From NCBI GenBank assembly GCA_044221335.1, contig JBGAPI010000027.1, positions 1 through 64,000 on the forward strand: a stretch of 64,000 bases of DNA. Direction: 5' to 3'. The notes under the pieces are model-generated. The model searched no databases, was not told the DNA's origin, and saw only the letters and a program-made list of their open reading frames with translations. Position numbers and translations under genes: made by a program. Positions 1 through 9,668 of the stretch are shown here, one piece after another; positions within the stretch are counted from its first letter, which is position 1, and each line of letters starts with the position of its first letter. Source of the DNA: JBGAPI01 sp044221335 (GTDB lineage Bacteria > Pseudomonadota > Gammaproteobacteria > Xanthomonadales > Ahniellaceae).

Positions 1-25
1 CACGGCCCGCCGATGCGACACGGAA

Positions 26-48
26 ATGGCGGGCCGTGCCCGCCCTAC
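26..48 (-). repeat. GTAG-headed REP palindrome
   Basis: On the minus strand this reads GTAGGGCGG followed by the complementary arm, forming a GC-rich hairpin. It begins five bases after the lapB stop codon. It is one of many copies in the window of a SMAG-like REP family. Confidence 0.75.
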
Positions 49-52
49 GAGA

Positions 53-1228
53 TCAATCGCCGACGACGCCATGCACCGGCTTCACCGTGCCCCAGCTCTT
101 GCAGCTGGGACATTGCCAATGATGGCTGCGCGCGCCGAAGCCGCAGCGGTTGCAGCGGAACGCGGCCTGTCCCTCGAGCAACTTGCGGGTCAGTTCCTTC
201 AGCGTCAGCAGGCTGTCGCGTGCCCCACCCTCGACCGTCTTGAGATTGAGGTCGATCAGCGCGGCGAGGCCCCGAACGGACGGCCGCGTGCGCAGCTTCT
301 CGCCGAGGAAATCGGCCGCGGCCTGTTCGCCGTGGCGCGCCTCCATCCAGCGGGTCATCGCGAGGATCGGCGAGATCCCGCCGTAGCGCTGCATCAGGTG
401 CCCGAGGAAGTCTTCCATCGCCTGCGGCGTGCTGCGACGGCCAAGCACGTTCAGCGCCGGCTCCAGCAGCAGCGGCACGAAGTCGGGATCCTCGTCGATC
501 ACCTGCTGGATCGACGCCACCGCCTTGTCGAAGTCGCCGGCATCGGCGGCGGCACGCGCCTCGATCAGCGTGGCCCGGGCGCAGCGCGGATCGGCGCTGC
601 GCGCTTCGGCGATCAGGCGGGTGGCGCCGTCGAAGTCGCGCCGCACGCGGGCGTGTTCGGCGAGCTCGCAGTAGAACTGCGCGATCAGCCCGCCCTGCGA
701 GTCGCCGGTCGCGCGTTCCAGCCGGCGGGCATGGTCGATCGCCTTGTGCCAGTCGCGCTCCTGCTGGTAGATCGAGACCAGGTGGCGCAGTGCCGAAGGC
801 GCGCCGACGTCGTTCGCGACGAGGTCGGAGAACAGCGTCTCGGCGCGGTCGAGCAGGCCGGCGCGCATGTAGTCCTCGCCGAGCTCCAGTTGCGCCGCGG
901 TCTTCAGCTCCGGCGACAACGTGGGGCGCTGGATCAGGGTCTGATGCACCCGGATCGCGCGATCGACCTCGCCACGACGGCGGAACAGGTTGCCGAGCGC
1001 GAGATGGGTCTCGATGGTGCCGTCGTCGACCTGCGCGATCTGCTGGAAAACCTCGATCGCCTTGTCGGACTGCTCGTTCAGGAGGTAGTTGAGGCCGCGG
1101 AAGTAGGTGCGGCGCAGGCGCGCGACCTCGCGGTCCGACAGCTTGGCACTGCCGCGACGGGCGAAGTAGAACGAGGCCGCGGCACTGATCGGCAACAGCA
1201 GCCAGAACAGGCCGACCTCGCCGATCAT
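53..1228 (-). CDS. lapB: Lipopolysaccharide assembly protein B (LapB/YciM)
   Basis: 391 aa, the usual family length. A single N-terminal membrane anchor (about residues 4-20) is followed by a long run of TPR helices (about 40-340) and a C-terminal rubredoxin-like zinc ribbon with CNRC at 359-362 and CPSC at 373-376. In known members LapB sits on the cytoplasmic face of the inner membrane and brings LpxC to FtsH, so setting the LPS synthesis rate. The gene overlaps lapA by four bases (ATGA), indicating translational coupling. Position and domain order leave little doubt about the identity. Confidence 0.96.
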   Translation of the reverse strand: MIGEVGLFWLLLPISAAASFYFARRGSAKLSDREVARLRRTYFRGLNYLLNEQSDKAIEVFQQIAQVDDGTIETHLALGNLFRRRGEVDRAIRVHQTLIQRPTLSPELKTAAQLELGEDYMRAGLLDRAETLFSDLVANDVGAPSALRHLVSIYQQERDWHKAIDHARRLERATGDSQGGLIAQFYCELAEHARVRRDFDGATRLIAEARSADPRCARATLIEARAAADAGDFDKAVASIQQVIDEDPDFVPLLLEPALNVLGRRSTPQAMEDFLGHLMQRYGGISPILAMTRWMEARHGEQAAADFLGEKLRTRPSVRGLAALIDLNLKTVEGGARDSLLTLKELTRKLLEGQAAFRCNRCGFGARSHHWQCPSCKSWGTVKPVHGVVGD

Positions 1229-1494
1229 CGGCGGGCCTCGTCGCCGGCCGTGTCCTCGCGGGCGCGAGTGGCGCGTGCTAGCCGGATCCGGAGCGGCAGG
1301 ATCACCGCGGCATACAGCAGCGCACCGGCCAGGACCGCACCGAACAGCACGCAGGCCAGCACCATCACGCCGAGCGGCAGGCTGGGCTGGACGACGAACA
1401 GGTCGAGCGTGGCGTACTGGGTATTGACCGCCCCCAGGAAAATGCCCAGCAGGGCACCGAGCACGGCGATCAGCAGCGCGAACAGGCGGCGCAT
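1225..1494 (-). CDS. lapA: Lipopolysaccharide assembly protein A domain protein (LapA/YciS)
   Basis: 89 aa. Two hydrophobic membrane segments (about residues 3-25 and 38-66) are followed by a short Arg/Glu-rich cytoplasmic tail, the LapA/YciS plan. It starts nine bases after the ihfB stop and overlaps lapB by four bases, so ihfB-lapA-lapB is read as one unit. LapA is a small inner-membrane partner of LapB in LPS assembly. The protein is short and mostly hydrophobic, so identification relies on neighbours as well as on the pattern. Confidence 0.92.
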   Translation of the reverse strand: MRRLFALLIAVLGALLGIFLGAVNTQYATLDLFVVQPSLPLGVMVLACVLFGAVLAGALLYAAVILPLRIRLARATRAREDTAGDEARR

Positions 1495-1503
1495 GGCGGA
1501 CCG

Positions 1504-1830
1504 TCAGTCGTCGTTGTCGTCGGAGGCGTCGCCGCCGGCGTCGGACACCGGCACGCCGTTGACGCGCTCACGCAGTTCCTTGCCCGCCTTGAAGTGCGGG
1601 ACGTACTTGCCGGGCAGCGCCACCGACGCGCCGGTCTTGGGGTTTCGTCCGATCCGCGGCGGCCGGAAGTGCAGCGCGAAGCTGCCGAAACCGCGAATCT
1701 CGATGCGCTGGCCGTGGGCCAGCTCATCGCTGATCTGCTCGAGCAATTCCTTCACCGACAGCTCCACGTCGTGGAATGCCAGGTGGGTCTGACGTCGCGC
1801 CAGCGCCAGGATCAGCTCGGATTTCGTCAT
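1504..1830 (-). CDS. ihfB: Integration host factor subunit beta
   Basis: 108 aa starting MTKSELILALARRQ. The HU/IHF fold is clear, with RGFGSF and the DNA-intercalating beta-arm around GRNPKTG (about residues 60-75). IHF-beta pairs with IHF-alpha to bend DNA at specific sites. A longer frame extends to 1968, but its first 46 codons do not match the family and cross a strong hairpin, so the start at 1830 is chosen. The tail after VPVSD is Asp-rich (DASDDNDD), longer and more acidic than in enteric IhfB. It lies downstream of rpsA, the usual order. Confidence 0.95.
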   Translation of the reverse strand: MTKSELILALARRQTHLAFHDVELSVKELLEQISDELAHGQRIEIRGFGSFALHFRPPRIGRNPKTGASVALPGKYVPHFKAGKELRERVNGVPVSDAGGDASDDNDD

Positions 1831-1847
1831 GGGGCTCGGACTCGCCG

Positions 1848-1876
1848 GGCGGCGCCCGGAACAACCGGGCGCCGCC
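1848..1876 (-). other. Strong hairpin in the ihfB leader
   Basis: A perfect 12-bp GC stem (GGCGGCGCCCGG and its complement) closes a five-base loop. It ends 17 bases upstream of the ihfB ATG, with no T-run after it. It could block read-through from rpsA, stabilise an mRNA end or affect ihfB translation; the sequence does not decide which. Confidence 0.6.
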
Positions 1877-1953
1877 AGCATGCCATTTCTTCGAAAGATA
1901 TCAACAAGTTTCCGCGTATCGCTCACAACGCATCGAATTGGCGCCCGACCTCG

Positions 1954-1980
1954 CGGCCTCCGGGCCATGCCCGGAGGCCG
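1954..1980 (-). other. Hairpin downstream of rpsA
   Basis: An inverted repeat (CGGCCTCCGGG and complement, tiny loop) lies about 60 bases after the rpsA stop. There is no U-tract, so it is only a possible terminator or mRNA-stabilising structure between rpsA and ihfB. Confidence 0.4.
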
Positions 1981-2040
1981 TGCCCCCGGGAAGCCGGGGG
2001 CGGATCGATCGACCGAAGCCGCCCGACGATGCGGTCGCGC

Positions 2041-3714
2041 TTACTCGGACTTGTTCAGCTGTTCCTTCAGCAGAGCGCCCAGCTTGCTCATGCCGGTGGA
2101 CTGGCTCTGGTACTCGGCCAGCGTCTCGGCGAGCTCCTGCTCGTCCTTGGCGCGGATCGACAGCTGCAGCGTGCGGCCCTTGCGGTCCATGCCGGTGAAC
2201 TTGGCTTCGACCTCGTCACCCACCTTGAGATGCAGGGTGGCGTCTTCGATGCGCTCCTTGGCGATGTCCGAGGCGCGGACGTAGCCCTCGATGCCTTCGG
2301 CGATCTCGACGGTGGCACCACGCGGGTCCACGGCGGTCACCTTGCCCTTCAGGATGGAGCCCTTCGGGTGGTTGGCCATGAAGGTGCCGAACGGATCCTG
2401 CTCCAGCTGCTTCACGCCGAGCGAGATGCGCTCGCGCTCCGGGTCGACCGCGAGGACGACGGCCTCGACGGTGTCGCCCTTCTTGAAGTTGCGCACCAGG
2501 TCCTCGCCCGTGCCCTGCCAGGAGATGTCCGACAGGTGGACCAGGCCGTCGATGCCGCCTTCCAGGCCGACGAAGATGCCGAAGTCGGTGATCGACTTGA
2601 TCTGACCCGCGACGCGGTCGCCCTTCTTGTGGTTGGCGGCGAACGCTTCCCACGGATTCGGCAGGCACTGCTTGATGCCGAGCGAGATGCGGCGACGCTC
2701 CTCGTCCACATCCAGCACCATGACCTCGACCTCGTCGCCGACCTGGACCATCTTGGTCGGGTTGACGTTCTTGTTGGTCCAGTCGAGCTCGGACACGTGC
2801 ACCAGGCCCTCGACGCCCGGCTCGATCTCGACGAAGCAGCCGTAGTCGGTGACGTTGGAGACCTTGCCGAACAGGCGGTGGCCGGACGGGTAGCGACGGG
2901 CGATGTTGACCCACGGATCCTCGCCGAGCTGCTTCAGGCCGAGCGAGACGCGGTTGCGCTCGCGGTCGTACTTCAGCACGCGGACGTCGAGCTCGTCGCC
3001 GACGTTGACCACTTCGGACGGATGACGGACGCGCTTCCACGCCATGTCGGTGATGTGCAGCAGGCCGTCGATGCCGCCGAGGTCCACGAACGCGCCGTAG
3101 TCGGTGAGGTTCTTGACCACACCCTTGATGACGGCACCTTCCTTCAGGCGTTCCAGCAGCTGCTCGCGCTCGGCGGAGAATTCGCTCTCGACGACGGCGC
3201 GGCGCGACACCACCACGTTGTTGCGCTTGCGGTCCAGCTTGATGATCTTGAACTCGAGTTCCTTGCCCTCGAGGTAGGACGAGTCGCGCACCGGACGGAC
3301 GTCGACCAGCGAACCCGGCAGGAACGCGCGGACGTCCTTGATGTCGACGGTGAAGCCGCCCTTGACCTTGCCGCTGATGCGGCCGGTGACGGTGGCGTTG
3401 GCCTTCTGCGCCTCTTCCAGCTCGTCCCACACCAGCGAGCGCTTGGCCTTCTCGCGCGACAGCACGGTCTCGCCGAAGCCGTTCTCGAGGGAGTCGAGCG
3501 CGACCTTGACCTCGTCGCCGACCGCGATGTGGATGTCGCCGTTGTCGTCCTTGAACTGTTCGATCGGCACGATGCCTTCGGACTTCAGGCCGGCATGGAT
3601 CACGACGACGTCGTTGCGCACTTCCACGACGACGCCGGTGACGATGCTGCCCGGCTTCAGACGCGCCAGGCTGGTCTGGCTCTGTTCGAACAATTCAGCA
3701 AAACTTTCGGTCAT
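2041..3714 (-). CDS. rpsA: 30S ribosomal protein S1
   Basis: 557 aa, typical of proteobacterial S1. Six S1/OB-fold RNA-binding repeats can be followed through the sequence, with recurring glycine-rich turns such as GGIDGLLHITDMAW, VEGLVHVSELDW and GGIDGLVHLSDISW. The two N-terminal repeats dock to S2 on the ribosome and the rest bind mRNA, helping to recruit messages with weak Shine-Dalgarno sequences. That fits a window where many genes lack a good one. The start at MTESFAELFEQSQ is the family start. cmk lies upstream and ihfB downstream, the conserved order. Confidence 0.98.
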   Translation of the reverse strand: MTESFAELFEQSQTSLARLKPGSIVTGVVVEVRNDVVVIHAGLKSEGIVPIEQFKDDNGDIHIAVGDEVKVALDSLENGFGETVLSREKAKRSLVWDELEEAQKANATVTGRISGKVKGGFTVDIKDVRAFLPGSLVDVRPVRDSSYLEGKELEFKIIKLDRKRNNVVVSRRAVVESEFSAEREQLLERLKEGAVIKGVVKNLTDYGAFVDLGGIDGLLHITDMAWKRVRHPSEVVNVGDELDVRVLKYDRERNRVSLGLKQLGEDPWVNIARRYPSGHRLFGKVSNVTDYGCFVEIEPGVEGLVHVSELDWTNKNVNPTKMVQVGDEVEVMVLDVDEERRRISLGIKQCLPNPWEAFAANHKKGDRVAGQIKSITDFGIFVGLEGGIDGLVHLSDISWQGTGEDLVRNFKKGDTVEAVVLAVDPERERISLGVKQLEQDPFGTFMANHPKGSILKGKVTAVDPRGATVEIAEGIEGYVRASDIAKERIEDATLHLKVGDEVEAKFTGMDRKGRTLQLSIRAKDEQELAETLAEYQSQSTGMSKLGALLKEQLNKSE

Positions 3715-3880
3715 GTTGATTTCCAGTGATGGATTCGGGCACCGACGACGCGGCCGGGCCCACCGGTGATGGATGCGAGCATCCGTGGTTGATTTTCCGG
3801 CGCTACCGCCGGTCCGTTCCCTTCGCGCGAGACTTCCGCGTGCTTCGTTCGCCGCCCCGCAGGCCGGCGCGCGGCCGACC

Positions 3881-4570
3881 TCAGGAACGCAGTCGCGATG
3901 CGACTTCCGCCAGTACCCGGGCGATGACGTCGTCGACGGCGGTGCCGGTGGTATCGATCACCACGGCATCCTCCGCCGGCCTCAAAGGCGCCACCGCACG
4001 ATTGGCATCGCGAGCGTCGCGCGCTTCGATCTCATGCAAAAGGGTTGCAAGTGTAACCTCGAATCCCTTTTGTCTCAACTGCTTATAGCGGCGCTCCGCG
4101 CGCTCGGCGGCGCTGGCGGTCAGGAACACCTTGCACACGGCGTCGGTGAAGATCACCGTGCCCATGTCGCGGCCGTCGGCAACCAGGCCCGGCGGCTCGC
4201 GCAGCGAGCGCTGCTTGTCGACCAGGGCGGCCCGCACGGCGGGAATCGCCGCGATCGCCGAAGCGGCGGCGCCACAGGTCTCGGTGCGCAGTTCTGCGCT
4301 GGCCTCGACGCCGTTGACGTAGACCAGCGGGTCGTTGCCGGGCTGGTCGACGAAGCGCACCCTGGTCTCCAGGGCGCAGCGCGCGAGCGCGTCGGCGTCG
4401 GAAAGATCGAGTCCCTCCCAGCTCGCCGCCAGGCCGACCGCGCGGTAGAGCGCACCGGAATCGAGGAAGTGCCAGCCCAGGCGCTCGGCCACGCCGCGGC
4501 TGACGGTGCCCTTCCCTGAGCCACTCGGCCCGTCGATGCTGACGACGGGAACATCGGTCCTGTAGGTCAT
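3881..4570 (-). CDS. cmk: Cytidylate kinase
   Basis: 229 aa. The P-loop GPSGSGKGT is at residues 14-22, followed by the CMP-binding and lid regions (DGRDMGTVIF and a series of arginines around AERAERRY). It phosphorylates CMP and dCMP to the diphosphates. It is the first gene of cmk-rpsA-ihfB-lapAB. No Shine-Dalgarno sequence precedes the ATG. Instead a TATCAT hexamer ends exactly six bases before it, the spacing expected for a leaderless transcript. truA lies upstream on the same strand, 37 bases away. Confidence 0.97.
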   Translation of the reverse strand: MTYRTDVPVVSIDGPSGSGKGTVSRGVAERLGWHFLDSGALYRAVGLAASWEGLDLSDADALARCALETRVRFVDQPGNDPLVYVNGVEASAELRTETCGAAASAIAAIPAVRAALVDKQRSLREPPGLVADGRDMGTVIFTDAVCKVFLTASAAERAERRYKQLRQKGFEVTLATLLHEIEARDARDANRAVAPLRPAEDAVVIDTTGTAVDDVIARVLAEVASRLRS

Positions 4571-4576
4571 GCGGCA

Positions 4577-4582
4577 ATGATA
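4577..4582 (-). promoter_or_regulatory. -10-like box TATCAT six bases before cmk ATG
   Basis: Minus-strand TATCAT, six bases, then the cmk start codon. With initiation about seven bases after the box, the mRNA would start at or next to the AUG. The same spacing is found at nhaD, map, tgt and the GNAT gene. Confidence 0.5.
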
Positions 4583-4607
4583 ATGGAGCGCGACGGTCCG
4601 CCGCTCG

Positions 4608-5381
4608 TCACGAGCGGTCCGAAGCGGGCGAAGCGATGGCGAATCGCTCCGGGTAGCGAGGTCCCTCGAACACCAGCCCGGTCGGCGGGGCGGTCGGGCC
4701 GGCGGCGTCGCGATCGCGGCCCGCCAGCAGCTCGGCGATCCAGCCGACCGGCCGCTCGCCGCGCCCGATCGGCAGCAGGCTGCCGACGATGTTGCGCACC
4801 ATGTGGTGAAGGAAGGCGTTGGCCTCGATCACGAGGTCGACGACGTCGCCGTCGCGCACCAGCTCGGCGCGGTCGACCCGCCGCATCGCGGTGTTGGCCT
4901 GGCAGGCGATCGCGCGGAACGCGGAGAAATCGTTCTCGCCGAGCAGCGCCTGCGCCGCTGAGGCCATCCGGGCGACATCCAGCGGCTGGCGCTCCCAGGT
5001 GACGTAGCGGGCCTCCAGCGCGGCGCGCACGGGGCGATTCAGGATCCGGTAGCGGTAGCGCCGCGCGACCGCGGAGAAGCGCGCGTGGAAGTCGTCGGGC
5101 ATCTCCTTCGCCCAGCGGACGCACACCGTCGAGGGCAGCCGCGAATTGACCCCGAGCACCCAGGCCCGCAACGAGCGCGTGGCCGGGCTGTCGAAGTGGA
5201 CGACCTGGCAGCGTGCATGGACCCCGCTGTCGGTGCGCCCGGCACAAGTGACTTCGACGGGGTGGTCGGCGACGAAGGACAGCGCCGCCTCCACCGCCGC
5301 CTGCACGCTGACGCCGTGCGACAGCCGCTGCCAGCCGAGGAAGTCGGTGCCGTCGTATTCGATGCCGAGGGCGTAGCGCAT
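4608..5381 (-). CDS. truA: tRNA pseudouridine(38-40) synthase
   Basis: 257 aa starting MRYALGIEYDGTDFLGWQ, the family start; the longer open frame upstream has no homology. The catalytic aspartate is in CAGRTDSGVHA (Asp51). The second half carries the conserved DFHARFSA and FLHHMVRNIVG motifs. It isomerises uridines 38-40 in the anticodon stem-loop of many tRNAs. In relatives fimV-truA is often followed by trpF; here trpF is absent and cmk follows instead. Confidence 0.97.
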   Translation of the reverse strand: MRYALGIEYDGTDFLGWQRLSHGVSVQAAVEAALSFVADHPVEVTCAGRTDSGVHARCQVVHFDSPATRSLRAWVLGVNSRLPSTVCVRWAKEMPDDFHARFSAVARRYRYRILNRPVRAALEARYVTWERQPLDVARMASAAQALLGENDFSAFRAIACQANTAMRRVDRAELVRDGDVVDLVIEANAFLHHMVRNIVGSLLPIGRGERPVGWIAELLAGRDRDAAGPTAPPTGLVFEGPRYPERFAIASPASDRS

Positions 5382-5390
5382 GGGGGGATC

Positions 5391-5420
5391 GAGGGCTGAG
5401 GGCTGAGGGCTGAGGGCTGG
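5391..5420 (+). repeat. Heptamer tandem repeat (GAGGGCT)n
   Basis: Four copies of GAGGGCT in direct tandem, just upstream of truA. A longer degenerate array of the same heptamer lies at 50167-50221. Confidence 0.8.
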
Positions 5421-5587
5421 AAAAACTGGGGCGCGGCTAGAGTCGAAGGGTGCGCCCTGGCGCACCGGCCCTTCAAGCCCGGAGGCCCGCGATGCGACCT
5501 CCGTGGCCGCAAGCGCAGCGCGGGGGACGCACCAAAAGCGAAAGGCCGGCAGTGCCGGCCTTTCGATCACTGCGGAAGCGGGTCGGC

Positions 5588-8248
5588 TCAGCCGACCTCG
5601 GCGAGCATCCGACGCGCCTCTTCCTGCTGGTGGGACGATCCTTCGCCGAGGACTTCCTGCAGCATGCTGCGCGCGCCTTCGGCGTCGCCCATGTCGAGGT
5701 AGGCCCGGGCGAGGTCGAGCTTCGTGCGCACGGCGTCCTCGCCGACCAGGAAGTTCTCCGGCGGAGAATTCGCCTCGGCGTAGTCGTGACGCGGGGCCGG
5801 AGCGGGCGCGCTGCGGACCGGCGGCGGCAACGACTCCGGCTCCCACATCGGCTCCGGCAGCGCCGTGTCGGTCAGCTCCAGCGACGGCAGGTCCGGCTCC
5901 GTGACGTGGGTCGCGTGCACCTTCGGCTCATCGACCAGGTTGAAGTCGAAGCCTTCCGGCTCGGCCATCGGCGCGGGTTCGGCGTACCGCGGGGGCGCCG
6001 GTGGAGCGGCGAACTCGAGAGTCGGCTCGTAGGCCGGTGCCGGGGCCGGCGCCGGGCTGCGCGCCGCCATGTCGAAATCCCACTCCTGCCGCACGGGCGG
6101 AGCGACGTAGGGTTCCGGCGTCGTCTCGGTCGGATACGGCTCGAACAGGTTGTTGTGCGGCGCCAGTTCGCGGCCCATCTCCGAGGCCCGCTGCCAGGCC
6201 GGGACGGCCGGGTTGCTGACCTGGGTGAACATCGCCTCGGCTGCCGCCTCGAACTTGTCGACGTCGCTGTGCGAGTAGTAGTGGCGCAGCAGGTCGAGGT
6301 GCGAATCGAGGTCGGTCGGGTCGCCGGCGAGCTGCTGCAGCAGCTGGTGCTCCGCGTCGTTGCCGGTCACCTGGTGCTCGTCCATCGCCGCGTCGGCGGA
6401 CGCGAACACCTGGCCGGCGTACGGCGCCGGAGCGGCCGGCGCCAGCGGTGCGCCAGCCGAAGGCTTCTTCTTGCGCAGCAGGCCGACGGCCATCACGCCA
6501 CCGAGCAGCGCGATGCCGAGACCGACGACGGCCACCCAGGGACTCTTCCAGATCGGCACTTCTTCCTGCACGGGCTCGATCGGGCTGGTGGTCGCGGCCT
6601 CCGGCGAGGGCGCCGGCGCGGTCGTCGAGCTGCTGCTCGACGACGACGGCGTCGTGCTGCTGCTGGACGCCGGAGCGGTCGCGCTGGAACTCGGCGGCGT
6701 CGTGCTGCTGGTCGGGGAACTGCTGGAACCGTCCGGCGGGGTCGAGCTGCTCGACGATTCCGGCGTCGTGGACGACGACGGGGCGGTCGTGCTGGAGCTC
6801 GTCGGGGTCGAAGCCGACGACGATGGCACGTTCGGCGAGGTGGTCGACGACGGCAGCACCGTACTGCTGTTCGGAGACGGCGGAGTCAGCGGCGAGCTGG
6901 TCGAACTGGTCGACGTGGCGCTGCTCGACGGCGCAGCGCTGCTCGACGGCGTGGCGCTGCTGGCACTCGGCGACGCGCTGGCGCCGTTCGCCTTGGCCTT
7001 GTCGAGTTCCTTCTTCTGCTGCTCCGCCTGCTCGCGCATCTGCTTCAGCTGGCGGTTGAGCTCGGCGATCTCGCTGTTCTTCGCGTCGATCAGCGCCTCG
7101 CTCTTGGTCTTGATGCTTTCGAGGGCGGTCAGTCGCGACTTGAGGTCGGTGATCTGGCTGTCGCGCGACTTCAGTTCCTCTTCCTTGCGCTTCAGCTCGG
7201 CCTGCGCGGCGGCGCTGGTGTCGGTTCCGCCGGCGACGCCGGACTTCGACGAGCTCGACTTCGCGCTGCCGTCGGACGGCGGCAACACCGACAGGTGCGC
7301 GTCGCTCGGCGTCGACGAGCTCGACTTCGTCGAGCTGCTCTTCGTCGACGTCGGGCTGGCGGTCTCCGCGACCGTCGGCCGGGTGGTCGGGGTCGGAACC
7401 GGTGCCGGCGCGTTCGACTGCGCCGCGATCTCGGCGCGCGCGGCGGACGGGCTGGTGGCGCGGATCTCGTCGACGCCGGGGATGCGCAGGATGGCGCCGC
7501 GCTTCAGCTGGTTGACGTTGTTGTTGGAGAAGGCGTTCGGATTGGCCTTCTGGATCGCCACCATCATCTGGTTGACGTCGACGCTGGCGTCCGGCTTGGT
7601 CGCGTTGGCGATTTCCCACAGGGTCTCGCCGGTCGCGACCGGCCCGTACTCGCCGGGGGCCGCGTTGCTGCCGCCGGGAATCTTCGGCGGCTCGGACGAC
7701 GACGGAGCGCTGGAGGACGACGACGTCGACGGCGCGGCCGCGACCGCTACCGGTGCGCTGGTGCTCTGCGGCATCGGCTCCGTCCGGGCCGGGACCGGTT
7801 CCGGCGCAGCCGTGGCGATCGGCGTCGCCGGCGCGTTGACGATGGCCGGCGCGACCACCGGCGGATCGAGCAGCACGCTGTATTCGCGCAGCATGCGGCC
7901 CTTGCTCCAGTCGGCGGAGATCAGGAATCCGAGCACCGGTTCCTTGATCGGCTCCTCGCTGGTCACGTGGATGACGCTGCGGCCGCGGGCATCCTTCAGC
8001 AGCTGGAAGTCCAGCGGAGCGTGCAGGGCCGACAGGTCGGCGCCCACGCGGTTGAACTCCTCCGCGGTCGCAAGCTGGACCTTCAGCGCGGCGGCCTCGT
8101 CCGGCGTCGACTCGGTGATCGGAATGTCGGCGACCAGGGGTTGGTTGAGGCCCGAGTGAACCTCGATCGGGCCGAGGCCGAGCGCCCAGGCATTCGTGGT
8201 TCCCAGCGCCAGCGCGATGGCGAGCGGTAAGGAAAGACGCTGATTCAT
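5588..8248 (-). CDS. fimV: FimV-like polar pilus assembly protein
   Basis: 886 aa. A signal peptide is followed by the ALGLGPIEVHSGLNQPL motif at the mature N-terminus, the FimV periplasmic domain, a LysM peptidoglycan-binding domain (from TGETLWEIA), a Glu/Lys-rich coiled coil, a very long Ser/Thr/Pro spacer, one transmembrane helix (SPWVAVVGLGIALLGG), an acidic proline-rich cytoplasmic region, and a C-terminal FimV/TPR cap ending RRMLAEVG. FimV organises type IV pilus machinery and cell-pole cAMP signalling. The start at 8248 (MNQRLS) is preferred over one 11 codons upstream because it places the signal peptide correctly. It lies between asd and truA, the conserved position. Confidence 0.93.
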   Translation of the reverse strand: MNQRLSLPLAIALALGTTNAWALGLGPIEVHSGLNQPLVADIPITESTPDEAAALKVQLATAEEFNRVGADLSALHAPLDFQLLKDARGRSVIHVTSEEPIKEPVLGFLISADWSKGRMLREYSVLLDPPVVAPAIVNAPATPIATAAPEPVPARTEPMPQSTSAPVAVAAAPSTSSSSSAPSSSEPPKIPGGSNAAPGEYGPVATGETLWEIANATKPDASVDVNQMMVAIQKANPNAFSNNNVNQLKRGAILRIPGVDEIRATSPSAARAEIAAQSNAPAPVPTPTTRPTVAETASPTSTKSSSTKSSSSTPSDAHLSVLPPSDGSAKSSSSKSGVAGGTDTSAAAQAELKRKEEELKSRDSQITDLKSRLTALESIKTKSEALIDAKNSEIAELNRQLKQMREQAEQQKKELDKAKANGASASPSASSATPSSSAAPSSSATSTSSTSSPLTPPSPNSSTVLPSSTTSPNVPSSSASTPTSSSTTAPSSSTTPESSSSSTPPDGSSSSPTSSTTPPSSSATAPASSSSTTPSSSSSSSTTAPAPSPEAATTSPIEPVQEEVPIWKSPWVAVVGLGIALLGGVMAVGLLRKKKPSAGAPLAPAAPAPYAGQVFASADAAMDEHQVTGNDAEHQLLQQLAGDPTDLDSHLDLLRHYYSHSDVDKFEAAAEAMFTQVSNPAVPAWQRASEMGRELAPHNNLFEPYPTETTPEPYVAPPVRQEWDFDMAARSPAPAPAPAYEPTLEFAAPPAPPRYAEPAPMAEPEGFDFNLVDEPKVHATHVTEPDLPSLELTDTALPEPMWEPESLPPPVRSAPAPAPRHDYAEANSPPENFLVGEDAVRTKLDLARAYLDMGDAEGARSMLQEVLGEGSSHQQEEARRMLAEVG

Positions 8249-8353
8249 CGTGTTGCCCCCACAGGCAATTTCGAACAGCAAATCGATGGTTCGGTCGGTC
8301 GTTTCGGCCCCTGCAACCTAGAAACGTCCTTATGACTCCGACCTAACTATAGA

Positions 8354-9379
<1,026 letters not shown>

Positions 9380-9503
9380 GTGCCTTTCCGTCTCGGGAGT
9401 CGTGATGTCGACCGCGGCAGCGCGCCTGTGTGGGCAGGCGCGATCCGCGGGCGAACGGCGATCACAGCAAACGCCGTCCGGGAAAGGTAATGACTTTGCG
9501 GGA

Positions 9504-9542
9504 TGAACGAACGCAAGCGTGGGCCGCGCCCGCGTTCGTTCA
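9504..9542. other. Inverted repeat between aroC and asd
   Basis: An 11-bp perfect stem (TGAACGAACGC and complement) encloses 17 bases in the 289-base gap between aroC and asd. There is no T-run. No gene is visible in the gap. Confidence 0.45.
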
Positions 9543-9668
9543 CAAATCGACCCGACGGAGCGCCGACGGTGCCGCGGTCCGTCCTACGCAGCGCCTACGA
9601 GCCTCCGCGCCCTGGAGACACGTTGTCCGCCAGGCCCTGATGCGCGTCGTGCAACGCGCTTCGTCGAC

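Noticed and set aside
1594..3729. A 711-codon plus-strand frame opposite rpsA
   Set aside because: It is a Leu/Asp/His-rich mirror of the S1 repeats with no start site or domain.
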